The notes under the pieces: model-generated
Database searches by the model: none
What the model was told of the DNA's origin: nothing
The model's input: the letters and a program-made list of their open reading frames with translations, nothing else
In this document: positions 16,540-26,300 of the stretch, in pieces
Layout of the letters: the number at the start of each line of letters is the position of its first letter
How positions within the stretch are numbered: the stretch's first letter is position 1
Translations under genes and position numbers: made by a program
NCBI GenBank assembly: GCA_016719405.1
Contig: JADJZE010000019.1
Span: 1 to 64,000, forward strand
Direction of reading: 5' to 3'
DNA from: Candidatus Aalborgicola lynettensis
GTDB lineage: Bacteria > Pseudomonadota > Gammaproteobacteria > Burkholderiales > Burkholderiaceae_C
Length of the DNA stretch: 64,000 nt

Positions 16540-17165
16540 TTCGCAGGGTTCATGTTTAGCGGTACGGTTGCCGTGGCCGCCAAATCCCATTCTGATTGCC
16601 CGAAGGCACCAATTTGAAATGGCAGTGGCAGTTGGCTCAAGTCAAGGCGAAAACGTAATTCGACCTTGTATTTGGTGCCTGGCAAAATTTCAGCCGCATC
16701 TGCAATTTGCCAGTGCGGCACACGTTTGACGGCTGCCAACGCCTGGTCGAGCGTGTCATAGTTTTGGTTGAGTGCCAATCCGACCCCCCCCTCACGCCCC
16801 GCTCCAGCTGTCACATTGAGTCGCCAACGCCGCATTAAGGGTAGATACACGAGCCGCATGTGGCGCTTTGCGGAGGTCATTTTGCGATCAAACCAGTACC
16901 AGCGCTCTCGCAACAGTTCAGCCTCCAGCACAAAATAAAGTGGCACTCCCTTAAGCAACGCATCTTCGACGACCGCGGGGAGCTCGAAAACGATATTGCC
17001 CGTAGCAATCACCTCATCATCTACCCGCTCTACACTCAGTTGTCCAATATCGACGGGACTTTGCGCGTGGACCAGGGTTGCGCAGCAGACGAGCACAAAC
17101 AGGCAGATGCACCGTGCGGCAACATCACCCCCCCCGTTTTTCCAGCAGCGCGTAATAAAAGCCAT
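16536..17165 (-). CDS. DUF4390 domain exported protein
   Basis: A protein of about 209 residues with a hydrophobic signal sequence (CICLFVLVCCATLVHAQ) and the DUF4390 pattern (FELPAVVEDALLKGVPLYFVLEAEL, then RERWYWFD). It always appears between rsmB and ntrY/ntrX-like genes in related bacteria, as I recall; the function is unknown and the product is periplasmic. The start is uncertain: ATG 17165 lies inside rsmB, whose last codons run through a G8 tract, and an error in that tract would alter both genes' ends. Confidence 0.8.
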   Translation of the reverse strand: MAFITRCWKNGGGDVAARCICLFVLVCCATLVHAQSPVDIGQLSVERVDDEVIATGNIVFELPAVVEDALLKGVPLYFVLEAELLRERWYWFDRKMTSAKRHMRLVYLPLMRRWRLNVTAGAGREGGVGLALNQNYDTLDQALAAVKRVPHWQIADAAEILPGTKYKVELRFRLDLSQLPLPFQIGAFGQSEWDLAATATVPLNMNPAK

Positions 17166-18450
17166 CGTGATCACGGTGCATATTGTCCGGGAGCGCATTG
17201 AATTTCTCCGCTGGTCCAGGCATTAAATGACCTGGGGACGACAGCAACTGTGCGTCGGTGTTGTGTGCAAGAAACGTTTGAACCTGCTCGCTTCCCTCGG
17301 ACTTGAATATGGAACAGGTGCAATAGAGCATTCGGCCGCCAGGGCGCAATAGACCCCACAAAGCGCCAAGAATGCGTTTTTGTATTTGCACTAAATGTGC
17401 AATATCCGTTTCTCGACGGAGCCAGCGAATGTCGGGATGGCGCCGCACAATACCCGATGCGGTGCATGGTGCATCTACCAGGATGGCATCGAAGGTTTGA
17501 CCATCCCACCACTCTTGGGGCGCCGCAGCATCTGCATTCAGCACATGTGCTTTCAGACCCAATCGCTGCAAGTTTTGGTGAATGCGCGGACACCGCTCGG
17601 GGTCCTTTTCAATTGCCGTGACATGGGCTTCGCACAACTCCAGAATATGCCCCGTTTTTCCCCCTGGCGCGGCGCAAGCGTCCAGAATCCGCAACGGTGC
17701 AGTGATTTGCAGTCCGTTGAGTAACAAGGGGGCCGCCATTTGGGCCGCTGAATCCTGCACAGATACCCAGCCCTCGTCAAACCCGGGAATTTGATGTACC
17801 GGCATAGGTTTATCGAGAACAATTGCACCCTGCCAATCCACCGTGAATTTGACGCCAGCTTGTTCCAGCGACGCTGCAAAATTCGAAAGTGCACATCTCC
17901 GCCGATTGACCCGCAGGGTCATTGGAGCTTGGCGGTTGGATGCACTCAGAATTTCTTGCCACTGAAGCGGATATTCAGTGGCCACGCGCTGAATCCACCA
18001 CGTGGGAAAGTTCCATTGTGCGGCTAGGCTATTGTCGGTCGCATGTACCAACGACTCACGCTCGCGTAAGAATCGCCGCATGCACGCGTTGACAAAGCTT
18101 GCTTGCTGCTTGGTCGCAGGATCCCGTTTGGCTGCTTCGACTATCTGGTTGACCAGGGTAAACATGTCGTACGGTGCATCATCTGCACGCCATGCCAGTG
18201 CCAGCCCCACACACAGTAGTGCCTCCACAGGCGGTGGCGGCTGCCTGCTGGCCAGCAGTTTGCGCAAGGCCTGCGCCCGACCGAGGTTGCGCAATACTTG
18301 GAAACTCAGTGCCTGTACCCCAGAACGCAAATCGCCCGGTACAGCCTCAATGGCTGCAGTGCCCGACACTCCGCGGCGTACCGATAAGACTACGGTTGTT
18401 GTTGCTATGAGTTGGCGCCAAAGCGGAATGGGATCTTGCACAGAATTCAT
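17125..18450 (-). CDS. rsmB: 16S rRNA m5C967 methyltransferase RsmB
   Basis: Adds a methyl group to C967 of 16S rRNA using S-adenosylmethionine. The N-terminal NusB-like RNA-binding domain (about 1–150) is followed by the methyltransferase fold: SAM-binding DACAAPGGKTGHIL, then DAPCTASG and YCTCSIF with the two catalytic cysteines. Length (441) is normal. Overlaps the DUF4390 gene and is preceded by a lemA-like gene 7 bases upstream. Confidence 0.95.
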   Translation of the reverse strand: MNSVQDPIPLWRQLIATTTVVLSVRRGVSGTAAIEAVPGDLRSGVQALSFQVLRNLGRAQALRKLLASRQPPPPVEALLCVGLALAWRADDAPYDMFTLVNQIVEAAKRDPATKQQASFVNACMRRFLRERESLVHATDNSLAAQWNFPTWWIQRVATEYPLQWQEILSASNRQAPMTLRVNRRRCALSNFAASLEQAGVKFTVDWQGAIVLDKPMPVHQIPGFDEGWVSVQDSAAQMAAPLLLNGLQITAPLRILDACAAPGGKTGHILELCEAHVTAIEKDPERCPRIHQNLQRLGLKAHVLNADAAAPQEWWDGQTFDAILVDAPCTASGIVRRHPDIRWLRRETDIAHLVQIQKRILGALWGLLRPGGRMLYCTCSIFKSEGSEQVQTFLAHNTDAQLLSSPGHLMPGPAEKFNALPDNMHRDHDGFYYALLEKRGG

Positions 18451-18457
18451 GGCGTAC

Positions 18458-19015
18458 TCACATTAGGCTTGTAGGCTTGAAACCCATGGCATGTACGAGC
18501 ATCCGAGCCGGAAACTGGGCAATCGCCTCGTTGTAGTTCGACAAAATATGATTGAGGCCCTCACGCGAAGCACGTATTCTTAAAGTCGCAGCATCCCACT
18601 GCGCTTGCATGTCATCCGGAATCGAGTGCTGATCAACCTGTTGTTGCACATTCACCCAATTACGCCACGCTTGTTGTGTTGCCTCAAACGCAATGCCGAT
18701 CTTGGCCACGGATTGCCCCCCAAGGAGTCCTCCCCTGGCATCCTTTAAGGTTTGATCCAACGCGTGGACTGCGGTCAGCAAGTATGTCAGTTCAGGATCC
18801 GACGTTACCGCCATTTCGGCATGATCGGTTGTCCACTGGTTGCTTGTTGAGCCTCTCAGTATGTCGACGAGTGCAAAACACCTGTGTGCGTGCTTTTCAA
18901 CCGATCGCAAGGCGGCCGCTCCGCGAACCTGCATACGTGCAAGCCTGTTGTAGACACCAACACACCAAAACAGAGTGACCGCCAAGCCCCCCCAAAGCCA
19001 CAATGAACTGTTCAT
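18458..19015 (-). CDS. LemA-like membrane protein
   Basis: A 185-residue protein with an N-terminal membrane helix (LWLWGGLAVTLFWCVGVYNRL) followed by the LemA arrangement: VYNRLARMQVRGAAALRSVEKHA near the start and a helical bundle ending in NHILSNYNEAIAQFPARMLVHAMGF, which matches LemA's 'YNxxVxxFPxxxxAxxxGF' ending. Expected to face the periplasm. LemA proteins have no firmly known role. Possibly co-transcribed with rsmB, 7 bases downstream. Confidence 0.85.
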   Translation of the reverse strand: MNSSLWLWGGLAVTLFWCVGVYNRLARMQVRGAAALRSVEKHAHRCFALVDILRGSTSNQWTTDHAEMAVTSDPELTYLLTAVHALDQTLKDARGGLLGGQSVAKIGIAFEATQQAWRNWVNVQQQVDQHSIPDDMQAQWDAATLRIRASREGLNHILSNYNEAIAQFPARMLVHAMGFKPTSLM

Positions 19016-19025
19016 GTTTGTTCAA

Positions 19026-19060
19026 TAAAAAAACCCAAGCCTTGCATACGCAATGGCTTG
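19026..19060 (-). terminator. Rho-independent terminator after rpoC
   Basis: On the minus strand AACCCAAGCC pairs with GGCTTGGGTT across a ~13-base loop and is followed by TTTTTTT. It lies about 30 bases past the rpoC stop and just before lemA. Confidence 0.9.
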
Positions 19061-19088
19061 GGTTGCTACGCAAATTGCAGCAATCAGG

Positions 19089-22000
19089 TTATTCGCTGGC
19101 TGTACCTTCGTCGGCTTGCAATTCTGCAACAGTGTCGCCGTCGCCGGCCAATTCCGCGGCCTCCGCCTCAGCAATAGCGCGACGCTCTGCATCGTCCATG
19201 CTTTCGCGCACTTTGCGCGCCTCGTGGTAGGCCAAACCCGTGCCCGCAGGAATCAAGCGACCCACAATCACGTTTTCCTTCAAGCCACGCAGTTCGTCAC
19301 GTTTGCCCATGATGGCGGCTTCAGTCAACACGCGGGTTGTCTCCTGGAAGGAGGCTGCGCTAATGAAGCTGTCCGTAGACAGGGATGCCTTGGTAATACC
19401 CAGCAACAAGTTGCTATAAGTAGCCGGGATTTTTCCTTCGGCACGCAGAGCGTCATTGGTATTCAGCATTTCAGAACGCTCAACCTGCTCGCCGTTGATG
19501 TAACTGGAGTCGCCTGCCGCTTCGACCACCACACGGCGCAGCATCTGACGAACAATCACTTCAATATGTTTGTCGTTGATCTTCACGCCTTGCAAGCGGT
19601 ACACGTCCTGCACTTCGTCGACGATGTAGCGGGCCAATTCTTCTGAGCCCAGCAAGCGCAAAATGTCTTGCGGATCGGCGGGACCATCAACAACGGACTC
19701 GCCTTTGTTAACCACCTGGCCTTCGTGCACCAGAATGTTCTTTTCTTTGGGCACCAACTCTTCCCACACCTTGCCGTCCGGGTCGGTAATTTGCAAACGA
19801 ATTTTGCCTTTGGTTTCTTTGCCAAAGGAAATGGTGCCCGTAATCTCCGCGAGCGTTCCCTTGTCTTTGGGAGTACGCGCTTCAAACAATTCAGCAACAC
19901 GCGGCAGACCACCGGTAATGTCGCGGGTCTTCTGGCCTTCGATAGGAATACGTGCCAGCACTTCACCAGGCCCGACGTCCATGCCGTCACGCACCTGGAT
20001 CAGCGCACCAACCGGGAAGCCAATTGTCACCGAGTGATCGGTACCAGGGATTTTGACCTCGTTGCCGGATGCATCAATCAACTTAACCTGCGGGCGCACC
20101 ACCTTGGTCGCGCCACGACGTTTGGGATCAATCACCACCATGGTGGAAAGGCCGGTAACCTCATCAACCTGTTTGGCAACAGTCAATCCTTCCTCGACAT
20201 TTTCAAAGTGCGCCTTTCCGGCGAACTCGGTGATGATGGGACGGGTCAATGGGTCCCAGTTTGCCAAAATTACGCCTGCCTTCACCGCCTGATCGGCCTT
20301 GACCGACAAAACAGCGCCATAAGGAACTTTGTGACGCTCACGTTCGCGCCCGTGTTCGTCATGAATAACAATTTCACCCGAACGTGAAATGACGACCAAC
20401 TCTTTCTTGCTGTTGGTCACATAGCGCATGGTGGAATTGAATCCAATGCTACCGTTGGACTTCGCTTCGACGCTAGATGCGATTGCTGCGCGCGATGCCG
20501 CGCCACCAATGTGGAAAGTTCGCATAGTCAACTGGGTGCCAGGTTCACCAATGGATTGGGCGGCAATCACACCAACCGCTTCACCACCATTGATCAAGCC
20601 ACCACGCCCCAGATCACGTCCATAACATTTGGCACAAATTCCAAAGCGTGTTTCACAGGTCAACGCCGTACGCACCTTGACCTCGTCAACTCCAGCAGCC
20701 TCCAGATCATCGATCATGTCTTCGTCCAGCATGGTTCCAGCTGTTGCAAGAACTGCACGATTCTCGGGGTGCAACACGTCATCTGCAGCGGTGCGCCCCA
20801 GAATACGATCACGCAGTGACTCAATGACCTCACCGCCTTCAACAATAGCGCGCATCAGGTAGCCGCTGTGGGTTTCGCAATCCTGCTCGGTCACGACCAG
20901 GTCTTGGGTCACATCCACCAAGCGGCGGGTCAGGTAACCGGAATTGGCCGTCTTCAAGGCTGTATCAGCCAGACCTTTTCGGGCGCCGTGGGTGGAGATA
21001 AAGTATTCCAATACGTTCAGCCCTTCGCGGAAGTTCGCGGTGATGGGCGTCTCGATGATGGAGCCATCAGGCTTGGCCATCAATCCACGCATACCTGCAA
21101 CTTGGCGAATCTGTGCAGCAGAGCCACGCGCTCCGGAGTCGGCCATCATGTAGATGGAGTTGAAGGACTCTTGCTGAACTTGCTTGCCGTGGCGGTCGAT
21201 TACCGTTTCCTTCGACAACTTAGCCATCATGACCTTGGACACTTCGTCACCCGACTTGCCCCAGATATCCACCACCTTGTTGTAGCGCTCACCAGAGGTC
21301 ACCAAACCAGACACGTACTGCTGCTCAATCTCTTTGACCTCTTTTTGTGCGCGCTCGATGATGCCGTGCTTCTCTTCTGGCACCAACATGTCTTCGATGC
21401 AAATTGAGATGCCGGCTTTGGTCGCAAGTCGAAAGCCCGCCTGCAGCAACTTGTCCGCAAACACCACCGTGTCTTTCAAGCCGCACTTGCGGAATGACAC
21501 ATTGATCAGCTTGGATATCTCCTTTTTCTTGAGTGCTTTGTTGATGTTGGAGAAAGGCAATCCCTTGGGCAAAATTTCGGACAGCAAGGCGCGCCCCGCG
21601 GTGGTTTCCCACAACTTTGTCGATGGCGTCAGTTCGCCGGTAATTTTGTTCTTGGTGTACTCGGTCAGACGCACATTGATTCGGGCGTTGAGCTCCACTT
21701 CGCCTGCGTCAAAGGCACGCTGTACTTCGCCGGTATCGGCAAAAATCAAACCCTCGCCCTTGCCATTGATGCGCTCGCGCGTGGTGTAGTACAAGCCCAG
21801 AACCACGTCTTGCGAAGGCACAATGGAGGGCTCACCGTTGGCAGGGAACAGTATGTTATTAGATGCCAACATCAAAGTGCGGGCTTCCATCTGCGCTTCC
21901 ACTGACAACGGTACGTGAACCGCCATCTGGTCACCGTCGAAGTCAGCGTTGAAGGCCGCGCAAACGAGGGGGTGCAACTGAATCGCCTTGCCTTCAATCA

Positions 22001-23315
22001 GGATGGGCTCGAACGCCTGAATGCCCAAACGGTGCAAGGTAGGCGCACGGTTCAGCATGATCGGGTGTTCTTTGATGACCTCTTCCAGAATATCCCACAC
22101 CACGGGCGTGCCGGATTCGACTTCCTTCTTGGCCGCCTTGATCGTGGTTGCAATACCCATTGCTTCCAGGCGTGCGAAGATGAAGGGCTTGAAAAGCTCC
22201 AAGGCCATCAATTTGGGCAAACCGCATTGGTGCAGCTTGAGGGTTGGACCCACGGTAATCACAGAACGACCGGAGTAGTCCACGCGCTTGCCCAGCAAGT
22301 TCTGGCGGAAACGACCGGATTTACCCTTGATCATGTCAGCCAGTGACTTCAATGCACGTTTGTTGGCGCCGGTCATGGCCTTCCCACGGCGGCCGTTGTC
22401 CAGCAAGCTGTCCACGGCTTCTTGCAACATGCGCTTCTCATTGCGCGCAATGATTTCCGGTGCCTTCAACTCCAGCAGACGGCGCAGGCGGCTGTTGCGG
22501 TTGATCACGCGGCGGTACAGATCATTCAGGTCGGAGGTTGCAAATCGACCACCATCCAGCGGCACCAATGGACGCAAATCCGGCGGCAACACCGGCAGCA
22601 CTTCCAACACCATCCACTCAGGTTTGATGCCCGACTTTTTGAATGCTTCCAAGACCTTCAAACGCTTGGCGTTCTTTTTGATCTTGAGTTCGGAGCCCGT
22701 CAGGTCATTGCGCAGTTTTTCGATCGAACCTTCGATGTCGATGCTTTGCAGCAGGTCCTTGATGCCTTCAGCACCCATTTTGGCCTGGAACTCATCTCCG
22801 TACTCTTTGAATTTGGCGTCATAGTCATCCTCCGACATGATGCTGAATTTCTTCAACGGGGTCATGCCAGGATCGGTGACCACATAGGCTTCAAAGTACA
22901 ACACACGTTCGATGTCGCGCAAGGTCATGTCGAGCACCAGGCCCAAACGGCTGGGCAGTGACTTCAGGAACCAGATGTGGGCGCAAGGCGCGGCCAGGTC
23001 GATATGGCCCATACGCTCACGGCGCACTTTGGTCTGGGTTACTTCGACACCGCACTTTTCGCAGATCACACCACGGTGCTTGAGGCGCTTGTATTTGCCG
23101 CACAGGCATTCGTAGTCTTTGATCGGGCCGAATATTTTTGCACAAAACAAACCATCCCGCTCCGGCTTGAATGTGCGGTAGTTGATGGTTTCAGGCTTGC
23201 GCACCTCACCAAAAGACCACGAACGGATCTTCTCAGGAGACGCCATACCAATCTGAATAGCACCGAAGTGCTCATCAGGAGTGAACTGCTTGAACAGGTC
23301 GAGTAAAGATTTCAT
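19089..23315 (-). CDS. rpoC: DNA-directed RNA polymerase subunit beta'
   Basis: The catalytic beta' subunit of RNA polymerase, 1408 residues, normal for betaproteobacteria. The Mg-binding motif NADFDGDQMAVHVP is intact. The N-terminal zinc ribbon (CLCGKYKRLKHRGVICEKCG) and the second zinc site (CETRFGICAKCYGRDL) are present. ATG 23315 follows rpoB after a 70-base spacer that carries a hairpin also found upstream of rplL. Terminator at 19026–19060. Confidence 0.99.
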   Translation of the reverse strand: MKSLLDLFKQFTPDEHFGAIQIGMASPEKIRSWSFGEVRKPETINYRTFKPERDGLFCAKIFGPIKDYECLCGKYKRLKHRGVICEKCGVEVTQTKVRRERMGHIDLAAPCAHIWFLKSLPSRLGLVLDMTLRDIERVLYFEAYVVTDPGMTPLKKFSIMSEDDYDAKFKEYGDEFQAKMGAEGIKDLLQSIDIEGSIEKLRNDLTGSELKIKKNAKRLKVLEAFKKSGIKPEWMVLEVLPVLPPDLRPLVPLDGGRFATSDLNDLYRRVINRNSRLRRLLELKAPEIIARNEKRMLQEAVDSLLDNGRRGKAMTGANKRALKSLADMIKGKSGRFRQNLLGKRVDYSGRSVITVGPTLKLHQCGLPKLMALELFKPFIFARLEAMGIATTIKAAKKEVESGTPVVWDILEEVIKEHPIMLNRAPTLHRLGIQAFEPILIEGKAIQLHPLVCAAFNADFDGDQMAVHVPLSVEAQMEARTLMLASNNILFPANGEPSIVPSQDVVLGLYYTTRERINGKGEGLIFADTGEVQRAFDAGEVELNARINVRLTEYTKNKITGELTPSTKLWETTAGRALLSEILPKGLPFSNINKALKKKEISKLINVSFRKCGLKDTVVFADKLLQAGFRLATKAGISICIEDMLVPEEKHGIIERAQKEVKEIEQQYVSGLVTSGERYNKVVDIWGKSGDEVSKVMMAKLSKETVIDRHGKQVQQESFNSIYMMADSGARGSAAQIRQVAGMRGLMAKPDGSIIETPITANFREGLNVLEYFISTHGARKGLADTALKTANSGYLTRRLVDVTQDLVVTEQDCETHSGYLMRAIVEGGEVIESLRDRILGRTAADDVLHPENRAVLATAGTMLDEDMIDDLEAAGVDEVKVRTALTCETRFGICAKCYGRDLGRGGLINGGEAVGVIAAQSIGEPGTQLTMRTFHIGGAASRAAIASSVEAKSNGSIGFNSTMRYVTNSKKELVVISRSGEIVIHDEHGRERERHKVPYGAVLSVKADQAVKAGVILANWDPLTRPIITEFAGKAHFENVEEGLTVAKQVDEVTGLSTMVVIDPKRRGATKVVRPQVKLIDASGNEVKIPGTDHSVTIGFPVGALIQVRDGMDVGPGEVLARIPIEGQKTRDITGGLPRVAELFEARTPKDKGTLAEITGTISFGKETKGKIRLQITDPDGKVWEELVPKEKNILVHEGQVVNKGESVVDGPADPQDILRLLGSEELARYIVDEVQDVYRLQGVKINDKHIEVIVRQMLRRVVVEAAGDSSYINGEQVERSEMLNTNDALRAEGKIPATYSNLLLGITKASLSTDSFISAASFQETTRVLTEAAIMGKRDELRGLKENVIVGRLIPAGTGLAYHEARKVRESMDDAERRAIAEAEAAELAGDGDTVAELQADEGTASE

Positions 23316-23337
23316 CGCATTAATTCTTTCTTAATCA

Positions 23338-23381
23338 GTTGAGGACAGCGCCAGCGCGTTGCGCATCACTCTGTCCCGCAA
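23338..23381 (-). repeat. Hairpin in the rpoB–rpoC spacer, shared with the rplJ–rplL spacer
   Basis: Bounded by GTTGAGGACAG and CTGTCCCGCAA (plus-strand reading), whose GGACAG and CTGTCC pair. The same two border sequences flank a different loop at 28148–28188. The middle (GCGCCAGCGC-type) differs between copies. Could be an RNA processing or translation-control site. Confidence 0.6.
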
Positions 23382-23385
23382 GACC

Positions 23386-26300
23386 TCAGGAGCGTTCAAG
23401 TTCAATATCGATGCCCAAGGAACGAATTTCCTTGACCAAAACATTGAACGACTCTGGCATACCGGCTTCAATAGAATGTTCGCCCTTGACAATGCTTTCG
23501 TACACCTTGGTACGGCCTTGCACGTCATCTGACTTGACGGTAAGCATTTCTTGCAAGGTGTAGGCGGCACCATACGCTTCCAGCGCCCAGACCTCCATCT
23601 CACCAAAACGCTGACCACCGAACTGGGCCTTGCCGCCCAAAGGTTGCTGCGTAACCAGGCTGTAAGGACCTGTCGAGCGGGCGTGCATTTTGTCGTCCAC
23701 CAAATGGTGAAGTTTCAAGAAGTGCATATAGCCTACCGTCGTTGGACGCTCAAATTGCTCGCCGGTTCTGCCGTCGAACAAATGCGCTTGGGTACGGGCA
23801 GTCGTGAGCCCCTTGGCTTTAACAATGTCGTCCGGGTACGCCAACTCCAGCATTCCGCGAATTTCTTGCTCGGTAGCGCCATCGAAAACAGGTGTCGCAA
23901 ACGTCGCTCCACCAGCCAGATTCGCGGCCATTTCAAAGACTTCGCCATCGCGGAGGTTGGCCAGTTCTTCTTTGCGGCCAGAGCCGTTGTAGATTTTTTC
24001 CATGAATCCACGCACTTCGGCCACTTTGGCCTCTGCCTGGAGCATGTCACCGATACGCTGGCCAATCCCCTTGGCAGCCCAACCCAAATGCACCTCCAGC
24101 ACCTGACCCACATTCATACGCGAGGGCACGCCCAATGGATTTAGTGCGATATCGCACGGCGTTCCATCGGCCATGTAAGGCATGTCTTCCACCGGAACGA
24201 TTTTGGAAACGACCCCTTTGTTACCGTGGCGTCCGGCCATCTTGTCACCGGGCTGCAAGCGGCGTTTGACGGCGATGTAGACCTTAACCATCTTCAGCAC
24301 GCCAGCGGGTAGTTCATCGCCTTGGGTCAACTTCTTGCGCTTTTCTTCAAATGCCAAGTCAAAGCTGTGACGCGTCTGCTCCAGAGAGTTCTTGATGCTC
24401 TCCAGTTGGCTGGCGACTTCATCCTCAGCGGGACGAATATCGAACCAGTGGAACCTTTCCACGGATGCGAGGTAGGCCTTGTCGATTTTTGTGCCCTTGG
24501 CCAGTTTTTGCGGGCCGCCGTTGGCAACCTTGCCCACCAACAATTTCTCAATACGGTCGAACGCATCCGCTTCCACAATGCGAATCTGATCGTTCAAATC
24601 AAGACGGAAACGCTTGAGTTCGTCGTCAATGATTTGCTGCGCACGGCGGTCACGCGGAATACCCTCACGGGTAAACACCTGCACATCGATCACGGTACCT
24701 TGAGAGCCTTGATCCACACGCAACGACGTGTCTTTCACGTCACTGGCTTTTTCGCCAAAGATGGCACGCAATAGCTTCTCTTCTGGCGTCAACGTGGTCT
24801 CACCCTTGGGTGTAACCTTGCCCACCAATGTGTCGCCGGGTTGAACCTCGGCACCCACATAGATGATGCCGGATTCATCCAGACGGTTGAGTTGTTGTTC
24901 ACTCAAATTGGGAATGTCACGCGTAATCTCTTCAGAACCGAGCTTCGTGTCACGCGCCATCACCACCAATTCTTCAATGTGGATGGATGTGTAGCGATCC
25001 TCCGCAACAACACGCTCGGAAATCAAAATCGAGTCCTCGAAGTTGTAACCGTTCCAAGGCATAAACGCGACCAGCATGTTCTGACCCAAAGCCAACTCAC
25101 CGAGGTCTGTTGATGCACCATCGGCGATCACATCTCCCTTGGCCAATCTGTCACCCTTCTTCACGATGGGTCGCTGGTGGATATTGGTGTTCTGGTTGGA
25201 GCGCTGGTACTTAATCAGGTTGTAAATATCCACACCGACTTCACCTGCCTGTGCTTCTGCATCGTTGACACGAATCACAATGCGGGTTGCATCAACATAG
25301 TCCACCACACCGCCACGGGTTGCGGTAACCACCGTGCCGGAGTCCACCGCTGCTACGCGTTCGATTCCAGTGCCCACGAAGGGCTTTTCCGGGCGCAAGA
25401 TGGGCACAGCCTGTCGTGACATGTTGGCACCCATCAGCGCGCGATTCGCATCATCGTGCTCCAAGAAGGGCACCAGGGATGCCGCTACCGACACGATCTG
25501 CGCAGGCGACACGTCCATGTACTGCACACGTTCCGCACCAACCAGGATGGATTCACCTTTTTCACGCGCAGAAACCAAATCACCGGTCAGCTTACCGTCC
25601 TTGTCGAGCGCCGCGTTAGCCTGCGCAATGACGTATTTCCCCTCCTCTATTGCCGACAGGTAGTCAATTTCGTTGGTGATCTTCGCATCAACGACGCGGC
25701 GATAGGGGGTCTCGATGAAACCGTACTCATTCAGACGCGCATACAAGGCTAGCGAGTTAATCAGACCGATATTAGGACCTTCAGGCGTTTCAATGGGACA
25801 CACACGACCGTAATGGGTCACGTGCACATCTCGCACTTCGAAGCCCGCGCGTTCACGGGTCAAACCACCCGGGCCAAGGGCAGAAACACGACGTTTGTGC
25901 GTAATTTCCGACAATGGGTTGGTTTGATCCATGAACTGGGACAGCTGCGACGCACCGAAGAACTCCTTGAGCGCAGCGGATATAGGCTTGCTGTTGATCA
26001 GGTCGTGCGGCATCAGCGGCTCTTGCTCCGCTTGACCTAGGCGTTCTTTCACGGCCTTCTCGATACGTGCCAAACCGGTACGGTACTGGTTCTCGGCCAA
26101 TTCACCGACACAACGCACACGGCGGTTACCCAGATGATCGATATCGTCGACATCACCACGACCATTGCGCAAGTCGACCAAAATCTTGACAACCGCCAAG
26201 ATATCTTCATTGGTCAAAACTTTCGGTCCAGTGGATTCGGAGCGCCCCATCTTGGCATTGAACTTCATGCGACCAACGCGTGAAAGATCATAGGTGTCGG